From assembly GCA_021186555.1 (NCBI GenBank), contig JAJKFL010000013.1, positions 40,239,144 to 40,303,143 of the forward strand: a DNA stretch of 64,000 nucleotides. Reading direction: 5' to 3'. This stretch comes from Reticulitermes speratus. Lineage: Eukaryota > Arthropoda > Insecta > Blattodea > Rhinotermitidae. Shown in pieces: positions 1 through 11,976 of this stretch (positions are counted from its first letter, which is position 1; each line of letters starts with the position of its first letter). The notes beneath the pieces are model-generated. The model searched no databases. It was given only the letters and a program-made list of their open reading frames with translations, and was not told the origin of the DNA. The position numbers were made by a program, and so were the translations under genes.

Positions 1-15
1 ACTTCACAAACTTAC

Positions 16-200
16 TCTTTAAGTCTTGTTGAACGCCTGATCCGAACAGAGCGTCGTCTACGGATTGTAGGGGAAACATCAGAATATGAATGCCACTGCT
101 TGGCTGCTGTTTGTCTCTGAGAGGAATTTGTAGTCCTGGATTGTGCTGACTTCCTGAGGGGTTCACTTAGCTCTTTCAGCTCTTTGAACAAAGTGGAAAA
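16..200 (-). CDS. Internal exon (exon 2) of an unrecognised, basic, probably nuclear protein
   Basis: On the minus strand this 185-nt stretch has a polypyrimidine/CAG acceptor just above 200 and a GTAAGT donor just below 16, and it is open throughout. It starts in phase 0 and ends in phase 2. Its first residues (FSTLFKELKEL) join in frame to the exon at 3070-3132. The peptide is Ser/Gln/Arg-rich and ends in an arginine cluster (RRRRSVRIRRSTRLKE) typical of nuclear, DNA- or chromatin-associated tails. The N-terminal pattern 'EYELLRDKNIKEREALF' recalls a short motif I associate with WDR76-like and CDCA7-like proteins, but I cannot confirm either. The gene runs off the left edge. Confidence 0.55.
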
Positions 201-3069
201 CTGCAAACACAATAATTCTGATGAACAAGTAGTTACAGCAAAACCTGGTTTACCTGGCACTCAATGATCCAGAAAGCTCTATTAAACAGAAATTTAGAGA
301 CCCATTAAACTGTACAATTCCGTCTACAAACAGCCACCACCACCACTTCTGAGAGTTCAAAAAGCAGAAGTTGAACAAAAAAGACTATTTACCAGGTAAA
401 TATACATATGTAACCAGTTAAAATAGTGATAGCAAAATGTGTGTCTTCATATCTTGTTGGTATTTTAGATCATATGTACATGATGTTACATCAATAGTAC
501 AAAAAGGAAATATAAATTCCAGTGGGCGAAACAGGACAGGCTATCAAGTGACAAACTAAATGGTTAGGTCTGTCCATGAGGTTGCTTAGTACACTAAAAT
601 GCACATTCAGTATAATGTTCTAATGTCCAGAAAACTGCAGTATCTGGCAACCCTTTGGCCCCAGAGGTGCTGAATAAACCAGCTTATATTGTACTTATCA
701 ACAACATTCTTCAGCAACACAACAGTTACATACTGTATAAACGTGGGCTTCATTATAACACAATCAATTTCAGTGTAGGGCTCAGAACAACACACATCTG
801 GATCCACCAATACATTACTGGTTTGCTGATTACAAAGAACTACAAGCTGGTCTTAAGAGCACACCCTGGACCCCAGTACACCCAGCTCAGTTTATAATAA
901 CTCTGTAACACATTGCACATCAAACACAACACATTTTATTATACTCTGGAACTAATGTACAAAAAAAAATAAATAACAACAGAAAACTCATAACGTGTAC
1001 TTTCCTATTGCACAGATTCCTAGTACTACACATTTTTACTGTTACTACTGTCATTTTATTTTTGTGAATAAGTTATTTCTTACATTTTCCTATGTTAAAT
1101 TTTACAGATACAACTTCAAAGTCTGCACTGTCAATGTGTTTGTCATTGTTCACTTACAAAAAATATTTCAAACATGATGTGCAGGTACTTTATGATCTAT
1201 CTCCATATCAAATTTCACATGTCTACCTCCATTTCATTAGTCATCATCATTAAATCAAAACTAGAAGGCAGGTTTTGCAAAGCTGTCACTGTTCTTTTAC
1301 ATTCTATAAAAAGTTACCTTTTTTGCAGCCCTTGAAGAAGTGTCGCTAGTGTTGCTACTACCGCAGAAATTTATGCAACTGGCATGTTGTTATTACTGAC
1401 TGTGTTGGGTAATGAGTCAAATTCCAACATATGTAAAAGTTGAGTTAGAGGTTTGCAGAACAGAATCCTTATTGAGGTCCAGGAGTGTATGTGTATATTA
1501 AGTGCACTTAATACAAGAAGCTATAAACAACTGAAAAATAGTTACAGCAGCAAGCAACAGTCTCCTTGAACTCCACAGCTTTAAAATTTCAAACAAAATT
1601 AGCTAACAGAACTTTAAACTCAACCTGCAACACAATGATTGAAGGTCACTTATAAGGGGTTAAAACCCTAAACTTGCAGTCATAAGAATGAGGAAATACA
1701 CACGTGGGAATAAACATACAGTCCTTGAGTTTTCATGGCCTATATTAATATGTAATGTCACCTTCTGGGGTTTACCCATGTCATGTGTTGTCTTCCAACA
1801 TTTCAGTGTAAATTTCTGTCACCATCTTCAAGGTGAGTAAGTCGGAAAGAGGAAGAGACTCAACATATAGCTCTTGCACTGGCAACAGTAATGGAGGTGT
1901 AGAGTGTGGTGGCAAACCACTCAAAATAATGGCCCCCAACACAAAACCCTGGGTGTTACATGGGCCCCTGCACCTGTGGCATCTGTGTTGGAATACTGGA
2001 ACACATCATATGCCAGGCTAGAAAACCAATTATCTATGCCAGCCAAACACTCCACCAAGACCAAACATAGCATCAGATTTCACAAACTAGAACTTAAAGC
2101 AAACATCCATACTTACTGCCCCCATATCATTAAGAAAGTCACTGAAATTGTCAACACAAACTCACTTGAATCATCGGAGGCAGATACAAAATGAGTAAAG
2201 TCTGGTCCATCTCTTTTCCTCCAAAATATCTTCATAACATGTGTGCCTGTTCCTACTAGACAGCACCATTTCCAAACCCCAACCTTACTATCACTATGAG
2301 ACCTACACATTAGGAAGCATCATGCTTCTGGGTCATTCACCCTGAAGATGGCAACTGAAATGTATGTTGAAACAGAAGAACTTCAACACAGATGTGGCTA
2401 CACCCTGAATGTTAAAAGCCCACAATCTATCTGTAAGTTCATTATTATTTCTCAACAGATGTTCGTTAGTTTTGGGCTAACAAGTAGCCATCGAGAACTA
2501 CACAAAATAGTGCATTGAGAGACACAGTTCCAACCACACTTAATGGTGTGTTCAATGAGGGCAAACCGTATTTCCTCAGAATTTTACTTCATACCACATT
2601 AATTCATTTTCAGTTGATTTAACAATGCTTTTCCAACTGCTGATGTTATGTAGTACTGAATGGTAGACTGATGGACTGAAAAGTTTACGGCTTATCTCAC
2701 AGGAAATTTGGTATGTACACAATTATACACTACAGCCTTTCAACAAATCTAATTAAGTAAAATCCATAAAATTCGTGGAATTTGACTGAGGTACTGGTGT
2801 TGCATTAGTATTTTGTACTTTTGAAATCAATGTAAATTTTCCATTACAGGCCATATATAATCTACATCGTCGAACGCTGTCATCGTGGGTATAATGAAAT
2901 TCTATACCAACTGTATATTTATTCTACACGGTAAATAAATTGAAACCGAAATAACCCGCTGCCCGCTTTTAAAAGGATGCAAAGCGATGTCGAAAACTGG
3001 TGGCAATAGTTTACTTAAAAGGTTTCTGATTCAGGCTTGGCTTGACGAATTACCCTGCACTGTACTTAC
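201..3069 (-). other. Intron 1 of the left-edge gene
   Basis: This interval lies between two phase-compatible exons (donor GTAAGTAC below 3070, acceptor TTTGCAG above 200). It holds AT-rich sequence with one degenerate hammerhead-like motif near 2342. An open minus-strand stretch around 2165-2250 ends in a good GTGAGT donor, but its acceptor is unclear, so I do not call it an exon. Confidence 0.45.
2342..2376 (+). repeat. Degenerate hammerhead-like motif (single copy)
   Basis: The plus strand reads CTGAAGA, an extra T, GGCAAC, a loop, GTT, then GAAAC. This is the spacing of the recurring motif family in this window. Stem II is reduced to about three base pairs (AAC/GTT), and the part after GAAAC cannot form the usual helix I, so it looks decayed. 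Confidence 0.4.
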
Positions 3070-3132
3070 TAGAGCTTCCCTTTCTTTAATATTTTTATCG
3101 CGGAGTAATTCGTATTCAGACACACTAGTCAT
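3070..3132 (-). CDS. First coding exon of the unrecognised left-edge gene
   Basis: On the minus strand an ATG at 3132 opens 21 codons beginning MTSVSEYELLRDKNIKERE and ending at a strong GTAAGTAC donor in phase 0. The next exon at 16-200 begins in phase 0, giving ...KEREAL/FSTLFKELKEL... The peptide is charged and predicted helical. The ATG sits about 300 nt from a LINE insertion (3433 onward), in a stretch with several CpG dinucleotides, unlike the surrounding AT-rich DNA, which fits a promoter-proximal position. Function is unknown. WDR76-like or CDCA7-like N-termini are possible from motif resemblance only. Confidence 0.55.
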
Positions 3133-3330
3133 TATTTAAACACAAATAAGATCACAAGATTCGATTTCATCTACCACATCTAAAGGCGCCAAACCCTTGT
3201 TCTCAGAGTACAAGCATAACCATCGAGGATATGATCTACTAGCTCCGACCAGCATGCTGTATAGTTGAACCGTGATTTGAGATCAGGATAACCAACATCA
3301 ACTGAAATCATGGATGCCATTTCCCTGGAA
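3133..3330 (-). promoter_or_regulatory. Probable 5' flank of the left-edge gene
   Basis: The stretch directly upstream of the minus-strand ATG at 3132 has more CpG than its surroundings. It contains a short open minus-strand segment (about 3182-3320) preceded by an acceptor-like TTTTCCAG. That could be a 5' UTR exon or chance. No TATA box is obvious. Placement is inferred from the gene start only. Confidence 0.25.
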
Positions 3331-3432
3331 AAATTCGTAATGGTTATCTGTTGTATGATAGCCGTCATGATTTTACGTGGGAAACTAACAAGGATTACGT
3401 TAATCTGCATTCTGTACAGTGGCATAGCTAGG

Positions 3433-5259
3433 ATTTTTGGCGCCTGCGCAAATAATCACACTAACTCAAACTTTACAATTCCTTTCCCTAAAATTAAATT
3501 TAATCACACCTCAAGTATGGGAATTGAAAACATTATTAAATCTTTAAAACCAAAAAATTCTCATGGATATGATAAAATTTCGGCTAAAATCTTAAAAATA
3601 AGCTCTCCTTTCATTAGTTCCCCTTTAACTTATATATGCAGTAATTCTCTTTCATCAGGTATGTTCCCTACTCCATTAAAATACTCAGAAATGAAACAGT
3701 TATTTAAAATTGGAGATAGAACTAAAATTACTAATAACAGACCTGTATCATTATTAACGTCATTTTCAAAAGTTTTTGAAAAGGTCATATATGCAAGACT
3801 TCACCAACATATAAAGAATAACAACATGTTAGTAAATGAAAAATATGGTTTTAGGAGTAATTCATCTACAATCTACAGAAACGGCCTCATATAAATTACT
3901 TAATGAAATATTAAATGCCCTGAATAATAAAATATCAGTTGGTGGTATATTTTGTGATTTGAAGAAGGCCTATGATTGTGTGAATCATAACATTTTATTG
4001 TCTAAACTAGAATTTTATGGAATAGTTGGTAAAGCCTATGCATTTTTAAAATCTTACCTTAAAGATAGATATCAGAGAGTTTTAATAGATAATTGGTATA
4101 CTCCCTCTGAATGGGGCAAAGTTAATAATGGGGTCCTCAGGGGTCAATTCTGGGAACTTTATTGTTTCTTATTTATATAAACGATTTACCAAACATTATA
4201 TGTAATAAATCCAAACCAGTTCTCTTTGCCGAAGACACAACTATAATTGTCAACAATCCCAGCCCTTTAGATTATAAAAACAATATTATTAATATATTTG
4301 AAAATATAAATGATTGGTTTAAAGCTAATTTATTAACATTAAATTTTGATAAAACATATTACATACAATTTATGACTAAAAATATCTCCGCAATTAATAT
4401 AAATATTGGCTATGATAACAAGCAGATCGTTAATTCTACAAGTACCAAATTGCTTGGATTAATTATTGATAATATGTTGTCTTGGTAAAGTCACATTGAT
4501 TGGCTTATGTCTAAATGAAGCTCAGCCTGTTATGTAATCAGAGATGTTAAACCTTATATGTCTCATGCAACATTAAGAATGATTTATTTCTCCCATGTTC
4601 ATTCTGTTATGACTTATAGTATAATTTTCTGGGGAAATTCTCCCCACAGTATCCACATTTTTTGGCTTTAAAAAAAGAAAATTAGAATTATCATTAATTC
4701 TAGAGGTAGAGAGTCTTGCAGGGAATTGTTTGGAATTTGAAAATTTCTCCCCTTCACTCACAGTATATATATTCCCTTTTGTTATTCATGGCATCAACAC
4801 AAGATACACCAATAATTTCCATTATCCGTCATCTAATCTAACAACATTCCAAAAAGAATCATATTACTTTTGAATCAAGGTTTTTAATAGTCTTCCTCCT
4901 AGCATAGAAAACTTAGTTCATGACACAAAATAATTTAGATTTGCTTTGAAAAGATTCCTTCTTTTAAATTTGTTTCATTCATTCGAAGACTATTTTAACT
5001 ACAATAACAATTAAAGATCTTGGTTTATTATACCCTTGACAACTAGTAATATGTTTTACATGTGATTACTGCACTGATTTTATATTTTATTTTATTACCA
5101 CTGCTATTAATAAATATTGTTATTGTTTTAATGACACATGCTTTCTATGCATATATATTTTATACTATTTATTATATGTATGTAGAGACTAATTCCACAT
5201 CCGTCAGGTTTTTTTTTTTACCTACAAGGATCCATGGAATGTAAAAGGAATGAATAAAT
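3433..5259 (+). mobile_element. Degenerate non-LTR retrotransposon (LINE), RT and 3' end
   Basis: Plus-strand frames give, in order, RT fragments such as 'KPKNSHGYDKISAKILK', 'NNRPVSLLTSFSKVFEKV', 'FCDLKKAYDCVNHNILLSKL', a catalytic-box relic 'LFAEDTTIIV' (normally FADDT) and 'KLLGLIIDNMLSW'. They continue into the C-terminal 'FNSLPPSIENL...FEDYFNY' region typical of Jockey/CR1-type LINEs. The RT is spread over several frames with multiple stops, so the copy is dead. The 3' UTR ends with a GGATCCATGGAA-like motif and an AATAAATG tail near 5259. It is 5'-truncated at about 3433, just upstream of the left-edge gene. Confidence 0.8.
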
Positions 5260-5397
5260 GGCCACCCCCTAACACAAATTATGAACTCAAAAAAATCACA
5301 TTTATTGAATCTCCTTTTATTTGACTCAATATGTTGGAATTTTTTGAAAGCAGTAAATCGTTTTTTATTCAAAATATTCGTTTTGCTGGGCACTTTG

Positions 5398-5470
5398 CCC
5401 CCCCCCCCCCCCCCCCCCCCTGGACTATACCACCCGAGGCGACGGCAAAACTCGCCCCCCCCCCCCCCCC
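5398..5470. repeat. Two poly-C tracts
   Basis: There is a 23-base C run at 5398-5420 and a 16-base C run at 5455-5470, separated by a short GC-rich spacer. They produce proline-rich phantom reading frames. On the minus strand they are poly-G runs that could form G-quadruplexes. Lengths are prone to sequencing error. Confidence 0.85.
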
Positions 5471-7635
5471 TTATCTACACCGCCGATTCTGTATTATACA
5501 TAATTACACATCTGTCATAAATTCCCTAAGATGTAACCTTGTCCTAAAATACGTATTTTAAGTTTTGCTTATAGCTTTTACCTCAATGGGGCAATAAGAT
5601 CTAAGTAAAACTCAAAATACATGCTTTGACAGAAGATTGCACCTTACATCTCCGATCCATTTTACAGAATTTATAGTACACGTACAATACAGAACACAGA
5701 GTAACGTAAAGTCATGATGATCATCTTGTAACCGAAAAATGCTACAAGTTATACTCACCCTGCACAAAGCAAGAGGCCTTTGCCCTCATGGGATTATACT
5801 GGCTTTTTATTATTATACTAAAAAGATATTGCTAATAACTAAATATGTACTTTGATAGTTCATTTTTTAATGTAGTATGTGAGGTATAAAGTGAATGAAG
5901 AACCAATTAAAGGTACATAGAAGTTACATGAGTGTTCGACTTTGAATTTCAGGCCTCCGAGGTTTAAAAACATTGGTGGATCTTGATCTTTTGGAATAAA
6001 TACGAACTTTCTGTGAGTTTCCTACAGAAGAGGAATTCGACAAATCGAAAAGTTGTTTAAAAACAGACATAATATGGCCCTACTTGATACATGTAAAATA
6101 TAACGTGAATTTGTAAACACATTACGCAATTTATCTGGTAAGAAGTAATATACAAGGTCTGCCAAAAGGAATTATTCATGCAGCAACTGGAATACTGATA
6201 ATTTGAATTGTTCAGGTTCGCTTATCTATACAATAAGCGGCTCCTCCTTATCCAACATTCTTTACAGTTTAGTTTTGTTTGTGGCTGCAATATTTGTTTC
6301 ATTTACATTGTGTTTTATTGTTAAAAATGTGAGTACATTTTCCTTACATTTTTCAATGACATTCCTGGAAGATTAGACTAGGGAAACAGTCATTTGGTTA
6401 TGAACTGTAAGTCTCATAGTACCACCCAGAAATGTTAAACCATTGTTTTCGCAGGAATATTTCAAAGCTCTATTCATGTGAGTTATCATTTCTATAGGGA
6501 ACCAGTATGTAACAACTGTCACTGACCTTAAGTGAACCTAACAAACACTTCTGTCCGCATGCATAACATTGTCCCATCAGGAATCAAAATATGTGTAAAA
6601 AAACCAGCATTTAAATAATTTGTATAAGGAAGAAACAAGCAAAATATCTTCTACCATTCATTATGATTGAAATATTTGGCTAACTAGTCGCTCAATACTT
6701 CTCAAAGGACTTGGGAAGTCCTACGTCTGCTGACATTGGGTTATATTCGAACTTCATGCATATCTAGCATACTATAAATAAAAATAACTTAGGTAGGGAT
6801 CAGATGCATTCTGAAACTGGATAATCCATTTCCTCTATCATCTCTTCACATTAAGTTATGTAAATCATTTCAGAGCACCTGCCATACCACACCTGAAGTA
6901 TGAGAAAATGCATATGAAAAAATGTCAATAAGACAACTCAGCTGTCAACATTTTCAGGTCTTCTCCGTGGTTCCTTAAGACGGGAAATTTCCAGTGCACG
7001 TACTTACACATATAGACCAGGTACAGTCTACCAAATTGAGTGTGAGATACTGAGTTACATGATCATTTAATTATAATTACTTTGTAACTGCTGTTTAAAC
7101 CTACCTCTCTCATTAAAGGAACAACACAGTTCAGGGTGCTTGCGAACAGAGTGCTAAGAGAATATTTGAATCTGGGCAATATAAATAGTACAAAAACTGA
7201 GAAAGTGACATAGAAAATTTCATATTTTAACCTTCACCATACTGTGTTAGCATGATCAAATGAGATGGCAGGGTCATGTAGCAAACTTGGGAGAAATGGG
7301 TACAAAATTTTATTGAAAAGACCTTAAGTGAAGAGAAGACTCATAAGACCTTGTCAATAAAATAATAAACTGTCAGGTTCAATAATGGTGGTGAAATTAG
7401 CGAGCTGAGTGCCTATTAGCTAATCAAGAAGAACTTTTTCCCAATGACTGTAATTCAATTACACACTATGCAATATAAACAGGACTGTGATAAATACCCA
7501 ATGCTTAAGGTGTATAAGAAAATCTATCAGAATCTTTATATAAACATTCTTCAAATTTTTACAACTGATATGACAATTTGTGAAGGAAAGGGAATGTGGT
7601 AACAGTGACTGGTCACCTTCTACACAACAAACAGG

Positions 7636-8365
7636 AGTTCAACTGAAAACCCAGATGCACGGAAAAATTAATAAGTTACATTTCCTGGTATTATATAGTA
7701 TATAACTTACTGCATGTTGAGAGTAGGTGGTGGAAATGACCTCCTGCTTGACACCTGGTGAACAAATTATTAAATACTGTTTGCAGTCTTTGTGTAGAAA
7801 CTGCCAATACATACTGCATGACAAGTTTAATGCCAGATGCATGGCTCACACACTGCAAGTCCTACTGCCATGTGTGTGGTACACTGCATCAGCTTTGTCA
7901 CACAATCCAGTTTAATCTGCTGTATGTAAGACATAAAGCACAGTTAATACACATTTCTTTTTTTATATTGTGCATTTTCTCATAAGTCTAATATATATGA
8001 TATATATGAATATGACACATGAATATATATTATATATAATATATATACATTATATAGAATATATATGTATAATATTAGACATACTTTTCTTTTGTTCATG
8101 AGTATGTAGTACAGATTAATACAGAGGATTTTCATTGTGGAAACCTATATAAGGAAGAAATCATATGCAAAATGTTACAGGAAAATTTAAAATATGGTTT
8201 CCCAGTGTTCCAGTTCCTTCAAAATCAAGCAAGTCTGAGAGTTGAAGGAGGTCATTTCCAGCGCCTACTCTAACATGCAGTTAAGTTATATTACGTATAT
8301 TATGTGTGGTAATGTAAGGCCATTAAGTTTTTCATGCATCTGGGTCCAATTTTCAATGGAGCTCC
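7636..8365. repeat. Inverted-repeat element of about 730 bp
   Basis: The left arm (about 7636-7757) and right arm (about 8235-8365) are diverged inverted copies. Both contain, in arm orientation, CCCAGATGCA, a TATAACTTA-like block, CTGCATGTT, GAGTAGG and GGAAATGACCTCCT. The arms are about 120-130 bp long. The centre is AT-rich simple sequence with no coding potential. A non-autonomous DNA element or an inverted pair of the same dispersed repeat would explain it. Confidence 0.5.
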
Positions 8366-8769
8366 CTGTACATTGAAAGAAAATGTATCATATTGTTATA
8401 TCTCACTTTTAATTCCCCAGCAATGACGGATGAACAGGAAAACATTTATGGGCAATATCTGGCCATTTTATTAATTATGTATGTACTTACAATTTTAGGA
8501 AATTTGCAAAGACCAAACACCTTCAGTACAAGATTTTTAATGCAACCACTCCCACAGTCAAATTTCAATAAACCACCTTTATATCGTTGTTCATATTACT
8601 ACAATTAAGGACAAGATATTAACCAGTCCCATAGCAGAACACAAATTCCTCGTTAGGCAGCTAACAGACTAATTCATATGGCACCGGCTTTATAGACAGG
8701 CCTCCAATGAAATTTACCATCGAGTTGGTATAAACAGAGTTCACACCCTAATTACTTATCAATCACTAT

Positions 8770-8890
8770 AACATTACTTTCCCATCTATGCCTAGGTCTC
8801 CCAAGTGGACTCCCTTCAGGCCTTCCGAGTTGGCATACGCTCATACATTTCTCATCTGCTACACGCCTCAGCCATCTCAATGTTACATTT
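8770..8890. repeat. Fragment of a dispersed repeat (also at about 35850-36160 and 55200-55440)
   Basis: This segment carries phrases such as 'CATCTATGCCTAGGTCTCCCA' -like text, a fragment of a family that recurs at 35850-36160 and 55200-55440. Shared phrases include CCCATCCCA/CCCCATACCCC, a ..TTTCCCACC/TTCTCCAAAGTGG.. block and CTCCCATGTGT/CTCCCATGTAC followed by a CATCTCATTC/CATGTCATCC block. Nothing here looks like host coding sequence. Family assignment is uncertain. Confidence 0.35.
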
Positions 8891-11326
8891 GAATGCATTT
8901 AGTAAACAGTCACTCTTGTAACCTAAAGATGGAGGGGGCAAGGTCTGTCAAAACATTGACACTTATCTACAAAACAACTGGGATCAAGGCCCAGAATATT
9001 GTAATCCTAATATTTAATACCATGAGATTCTCAAATCTCATATAAACATTACATTCCTTACATGGCTGCAATGTTCAGGCAACTTCTCTGGCGCTGTTGC
9101 TTAGCGGGTGTGCTGAAATATCTCAAGTAAGTGTTGAGAATGATTACTGCATTCTGAGCAAAATATCAATTATCTACCTAGCATTTTGACAGTCTCTATA
9201 ACATTTATGGGGTAAATATAAGCCATTAGCCTCAATGTGATAATTAAATTCACTGTGCATGTCATTTACACAGAGAATTTTATTTGAAAACAAAATCTAC
9301 TTATGACTATTTTAGAAAAGTGGCCCTGTTCCTCATGTGTATGACAGGGCCCTTTGGAAAGCTCTTCACTGGGACCCAAAAATCCCAATTATGCCACTGG
9401 GATCATCTCTGAGAACATATAGTGTATCTCTGTTACAAATATGTGTTGGTTAATGTTAAGAAACATACTGTCCAAAAACTGGGTACATTCAGTACGGGAT
9501 TAACTGGTAACATAAAGGGCATTTTATTTTATTGACTTGAACTCTGCATGTGTTTATTACTAAAATATTCATGCCACACCCATGAATTAATGTGCATGAC
9601 ATAGCATCTTGTCCACAGACTAATCAAATGTAACACATCATATGTTACTTCAAATGACTACAACGTCAAACCTCAGATCACATGACCGAGTACAATCCTA
9701 GCAAGCCTCACAAAATACATACATGTCTACCCACTTACTTTGCTCTCCTGTCTGCTCACTTCAGATTTTATATTTTCTGCATTTGGAGGCATTATTTGTT
9801 GTTCTCTTTGATATGTAGTAATGGAATGTGTGAAATGTACATGGATTTATATTTTTCCAATTTCACAATGAAAATTCAAGATGCATGAATCATGTAATGA
9901 AATATGGTATTTGAAGAACTTGCCTGTACTGTACACCATGGAATATAATAAAAATAAATAGACAAAAAGTAATACAGCTCATGTTGTTAGCATGCATTAG
10001 CACTCTGTGCTATATGTAGTATTTCCTCTCATTCTTCTTCATACTTTGTGACAAACAAAAAACATGACAGTGAGTTTGGTATATCACTGTATAGTATACT
10101 ACCAATAATCCTCTGCTATGTATTCTAAAACACAGTACATAATACAATAAACAATTACACGCTCTAAACTGATAACAGCGAATGGCTAGATCGCATGGCT
10201 TGAAACAGTTACATACTAAATGCCACTGTAACACCAAGGTTAATTCAGTACTTAGATGAACAGAACTATAGCTTTCACCCATAAGTACTGAAATGTATAC
10301 AAAGTTACATATCGTAGCAACAATACCAAATCATAGTCAACAAACTTACGATCTTTTTATTCAACCCTAAGACATTTCTCTAATCGAAGCGGCAAAGCAA
10401 ACAAGCTGGGAAAGTGCACTCTTGTCATGTAGGTACCTTATCCGTGTCTGCTTATAACAATGTTAAAGAGACTTTTCAGCATGTACTCAAAATCCAGAGA
10501 GCAAACTGCCTGTAAAGCCTACAGCAGAAATGTTCTCCTATTCAGTTGTTTAATGTGTGTAGATAGCTATTTTGAGATGCTAACGTAAATCATCCTGGTC
10601 AAGGGAGATTTTGCAATAAAGATTATGCAGCGTTTCTAACCTAACAGCACCAATTACGATCTCATCCTGTCTGTCCATTACTGGTATTCTCCATGCTTGC
10701 AAACAATATATCTTGCTACACAAAAGCCCCCTCATCCACAGGAGATTGTGTGTTACCATTATATACATGAGGTTGGGTTATCATACATTACAATAATAAT
10801 TCCTTTGTGAACATATGCATTAAAGTTGGCACAGAGGTAAATGTGTACCAAGTTTTGTATGGAACTTTCTCTGTATATGAAGCAGAATACAAATATGACT
10901 GCAAAATTGTATGAATACTAGTGGAAGTTACACTTTCAGGCAATAAAAATTAGGAAAGGAAGGTATTAATTGGACTATGTTCATTTACATTCTTGTGGGA
11001 GCAAATATGATTCTGCCTTGCCAGTTACATAACCTACAGAAAAATACCAAAATATGGCCTATGTATGCAGATTAAGTTAAAACAGCACAATGGGTCAAGA
11101 AGCCCATCACTCACTGACACAAAAAACACATGTTATTTTATTTTTTCAGTTTTCTTGCTCTGGCAAGTGTTTTCCTTCCCAGTCTAATTCACACTGTACT
11201 TATCTAAAGCATTTTAATCATACTGGTACATATATGTCAACAGCAGACACTGCTGATATGGTCCCCAACTGCTGTTCTAGCAATATTGCAAATACTGTAT
11301 ATCAGTGACTAGAGTAAATAAACTAA

Positions 11327-11796
11327 TCATGCTGCAAATGGATTCAAGTTCTTATCATAATCATCATCATCATAATCATCTCCACTGAATGGATTCATGG
11401 ATTCCTCATCAGCAAATGGATTTTTGCTTTCATCATAATCATCTTCATCAAATGGATTTTTTGAAGCTTCATTTCGTGATTTTGGTGGTATAGTGGTCCT
11501 GGAAGATGGTGAATGATGAGGGGTCACAATTCTGTTAATGAGAGGCTGCACATTACGAACAGGGACAGGTGAACCTCTGGCAGGGGACCCTTGAAGAGGG
11601 GAATTTCTTGCTGGTGACGGTGTTATTCGAGCAGAAGATTCAGTCAGATTCTGGGTCAGGTTTGCTTCAAGAGAAGAGCTGTACTGGTCTGAAGAACGAC
11701 TCTCTTCTAACCTCATCCTGCCCTCAGAAGGTGCAACAATTGTAACAACATTACTGATATTTCTCCGATCCCCTTGCCCCACACGACTATCAAGAG
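11327..11796 (-). CDS. Candidate last exon: NPF-rich acidic C-terminal tail, probably Vps11
   Basis: After a TTTTTTGCAG acceptor this minus-strand exon is open for 155 codons to a TAA-type stop at 11327. It joins exon 19 in phase (TNS/TLDSRVGQGDRR). It contains SSSLEANLTQNL, reminiscent of the human VPS11 end SSLEAGLQRDL, then a Ser/Pro-rich stretch (ITPSPARNSPLQGSPARGSP). It ends in an acidic segment with four NPF motifs (KNPFDEDDYDE, KNPFADEE, MNPFSGDD, LNPFAA at the terminus). NPF motifs in acidic context bind EH domains (EHD/Eps15 families). Membership in Vps11 is inferred from strand, order and phase. A separate short gene or a Rabenosyn-like tail is the alternative. Confidence 0.6.
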
Positions 11797-11937
11797 CTGC
11801 AAAAAATTTAGTATAGTCATCAAAACAAAAATCAACTAAATATTCATTTAAACATTGTTGTAGGGAGCATATTATGCATTTTCTTTTTGTAATGCAGGTG
11901 TTTTCATCTGTACATACAGCAAACTATTCAGCAGCCA

Positions 11938-11976
<39 letters not shown>

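Larger units (their letters stand above)
5471..11326. other. Gene-free interval between the left-edge gene and Vps11
   Basis: I see no exon-like open frame with plausible splice sites on either strand here. The interval holds AT-rich unique sequence, an inverted-repeat element (7636-8365) with an AT-dinucleotide tract in its middle (about 7990-8085), and a dispersed repeat fragment near 8770-8890. The 3' UTR and polyadenylation region of Vps11 probably lies just below 11327. Confidence 0.5.

Noticed and set aside
2165-2260. Minus-strand possible exon ending in GTGAGT (KIFWRKRDGPDFTHF)
   Set aside because: The acceptor is ambiguous, and the two exons on either side (16-200 and 3070-3132) already join in phase without it.
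3182-3320. Minus-strand open stretch with acceptor-like TTTTCCAG
   Set aside because: No good donor before its stop and it lies upstream of a better start codon at 3132. It may be a 5' UTR exon, but I cannot support a protein.
5281-5561. Proline-rich frames
   Set aside because: Produced by translating poly-C tracts.
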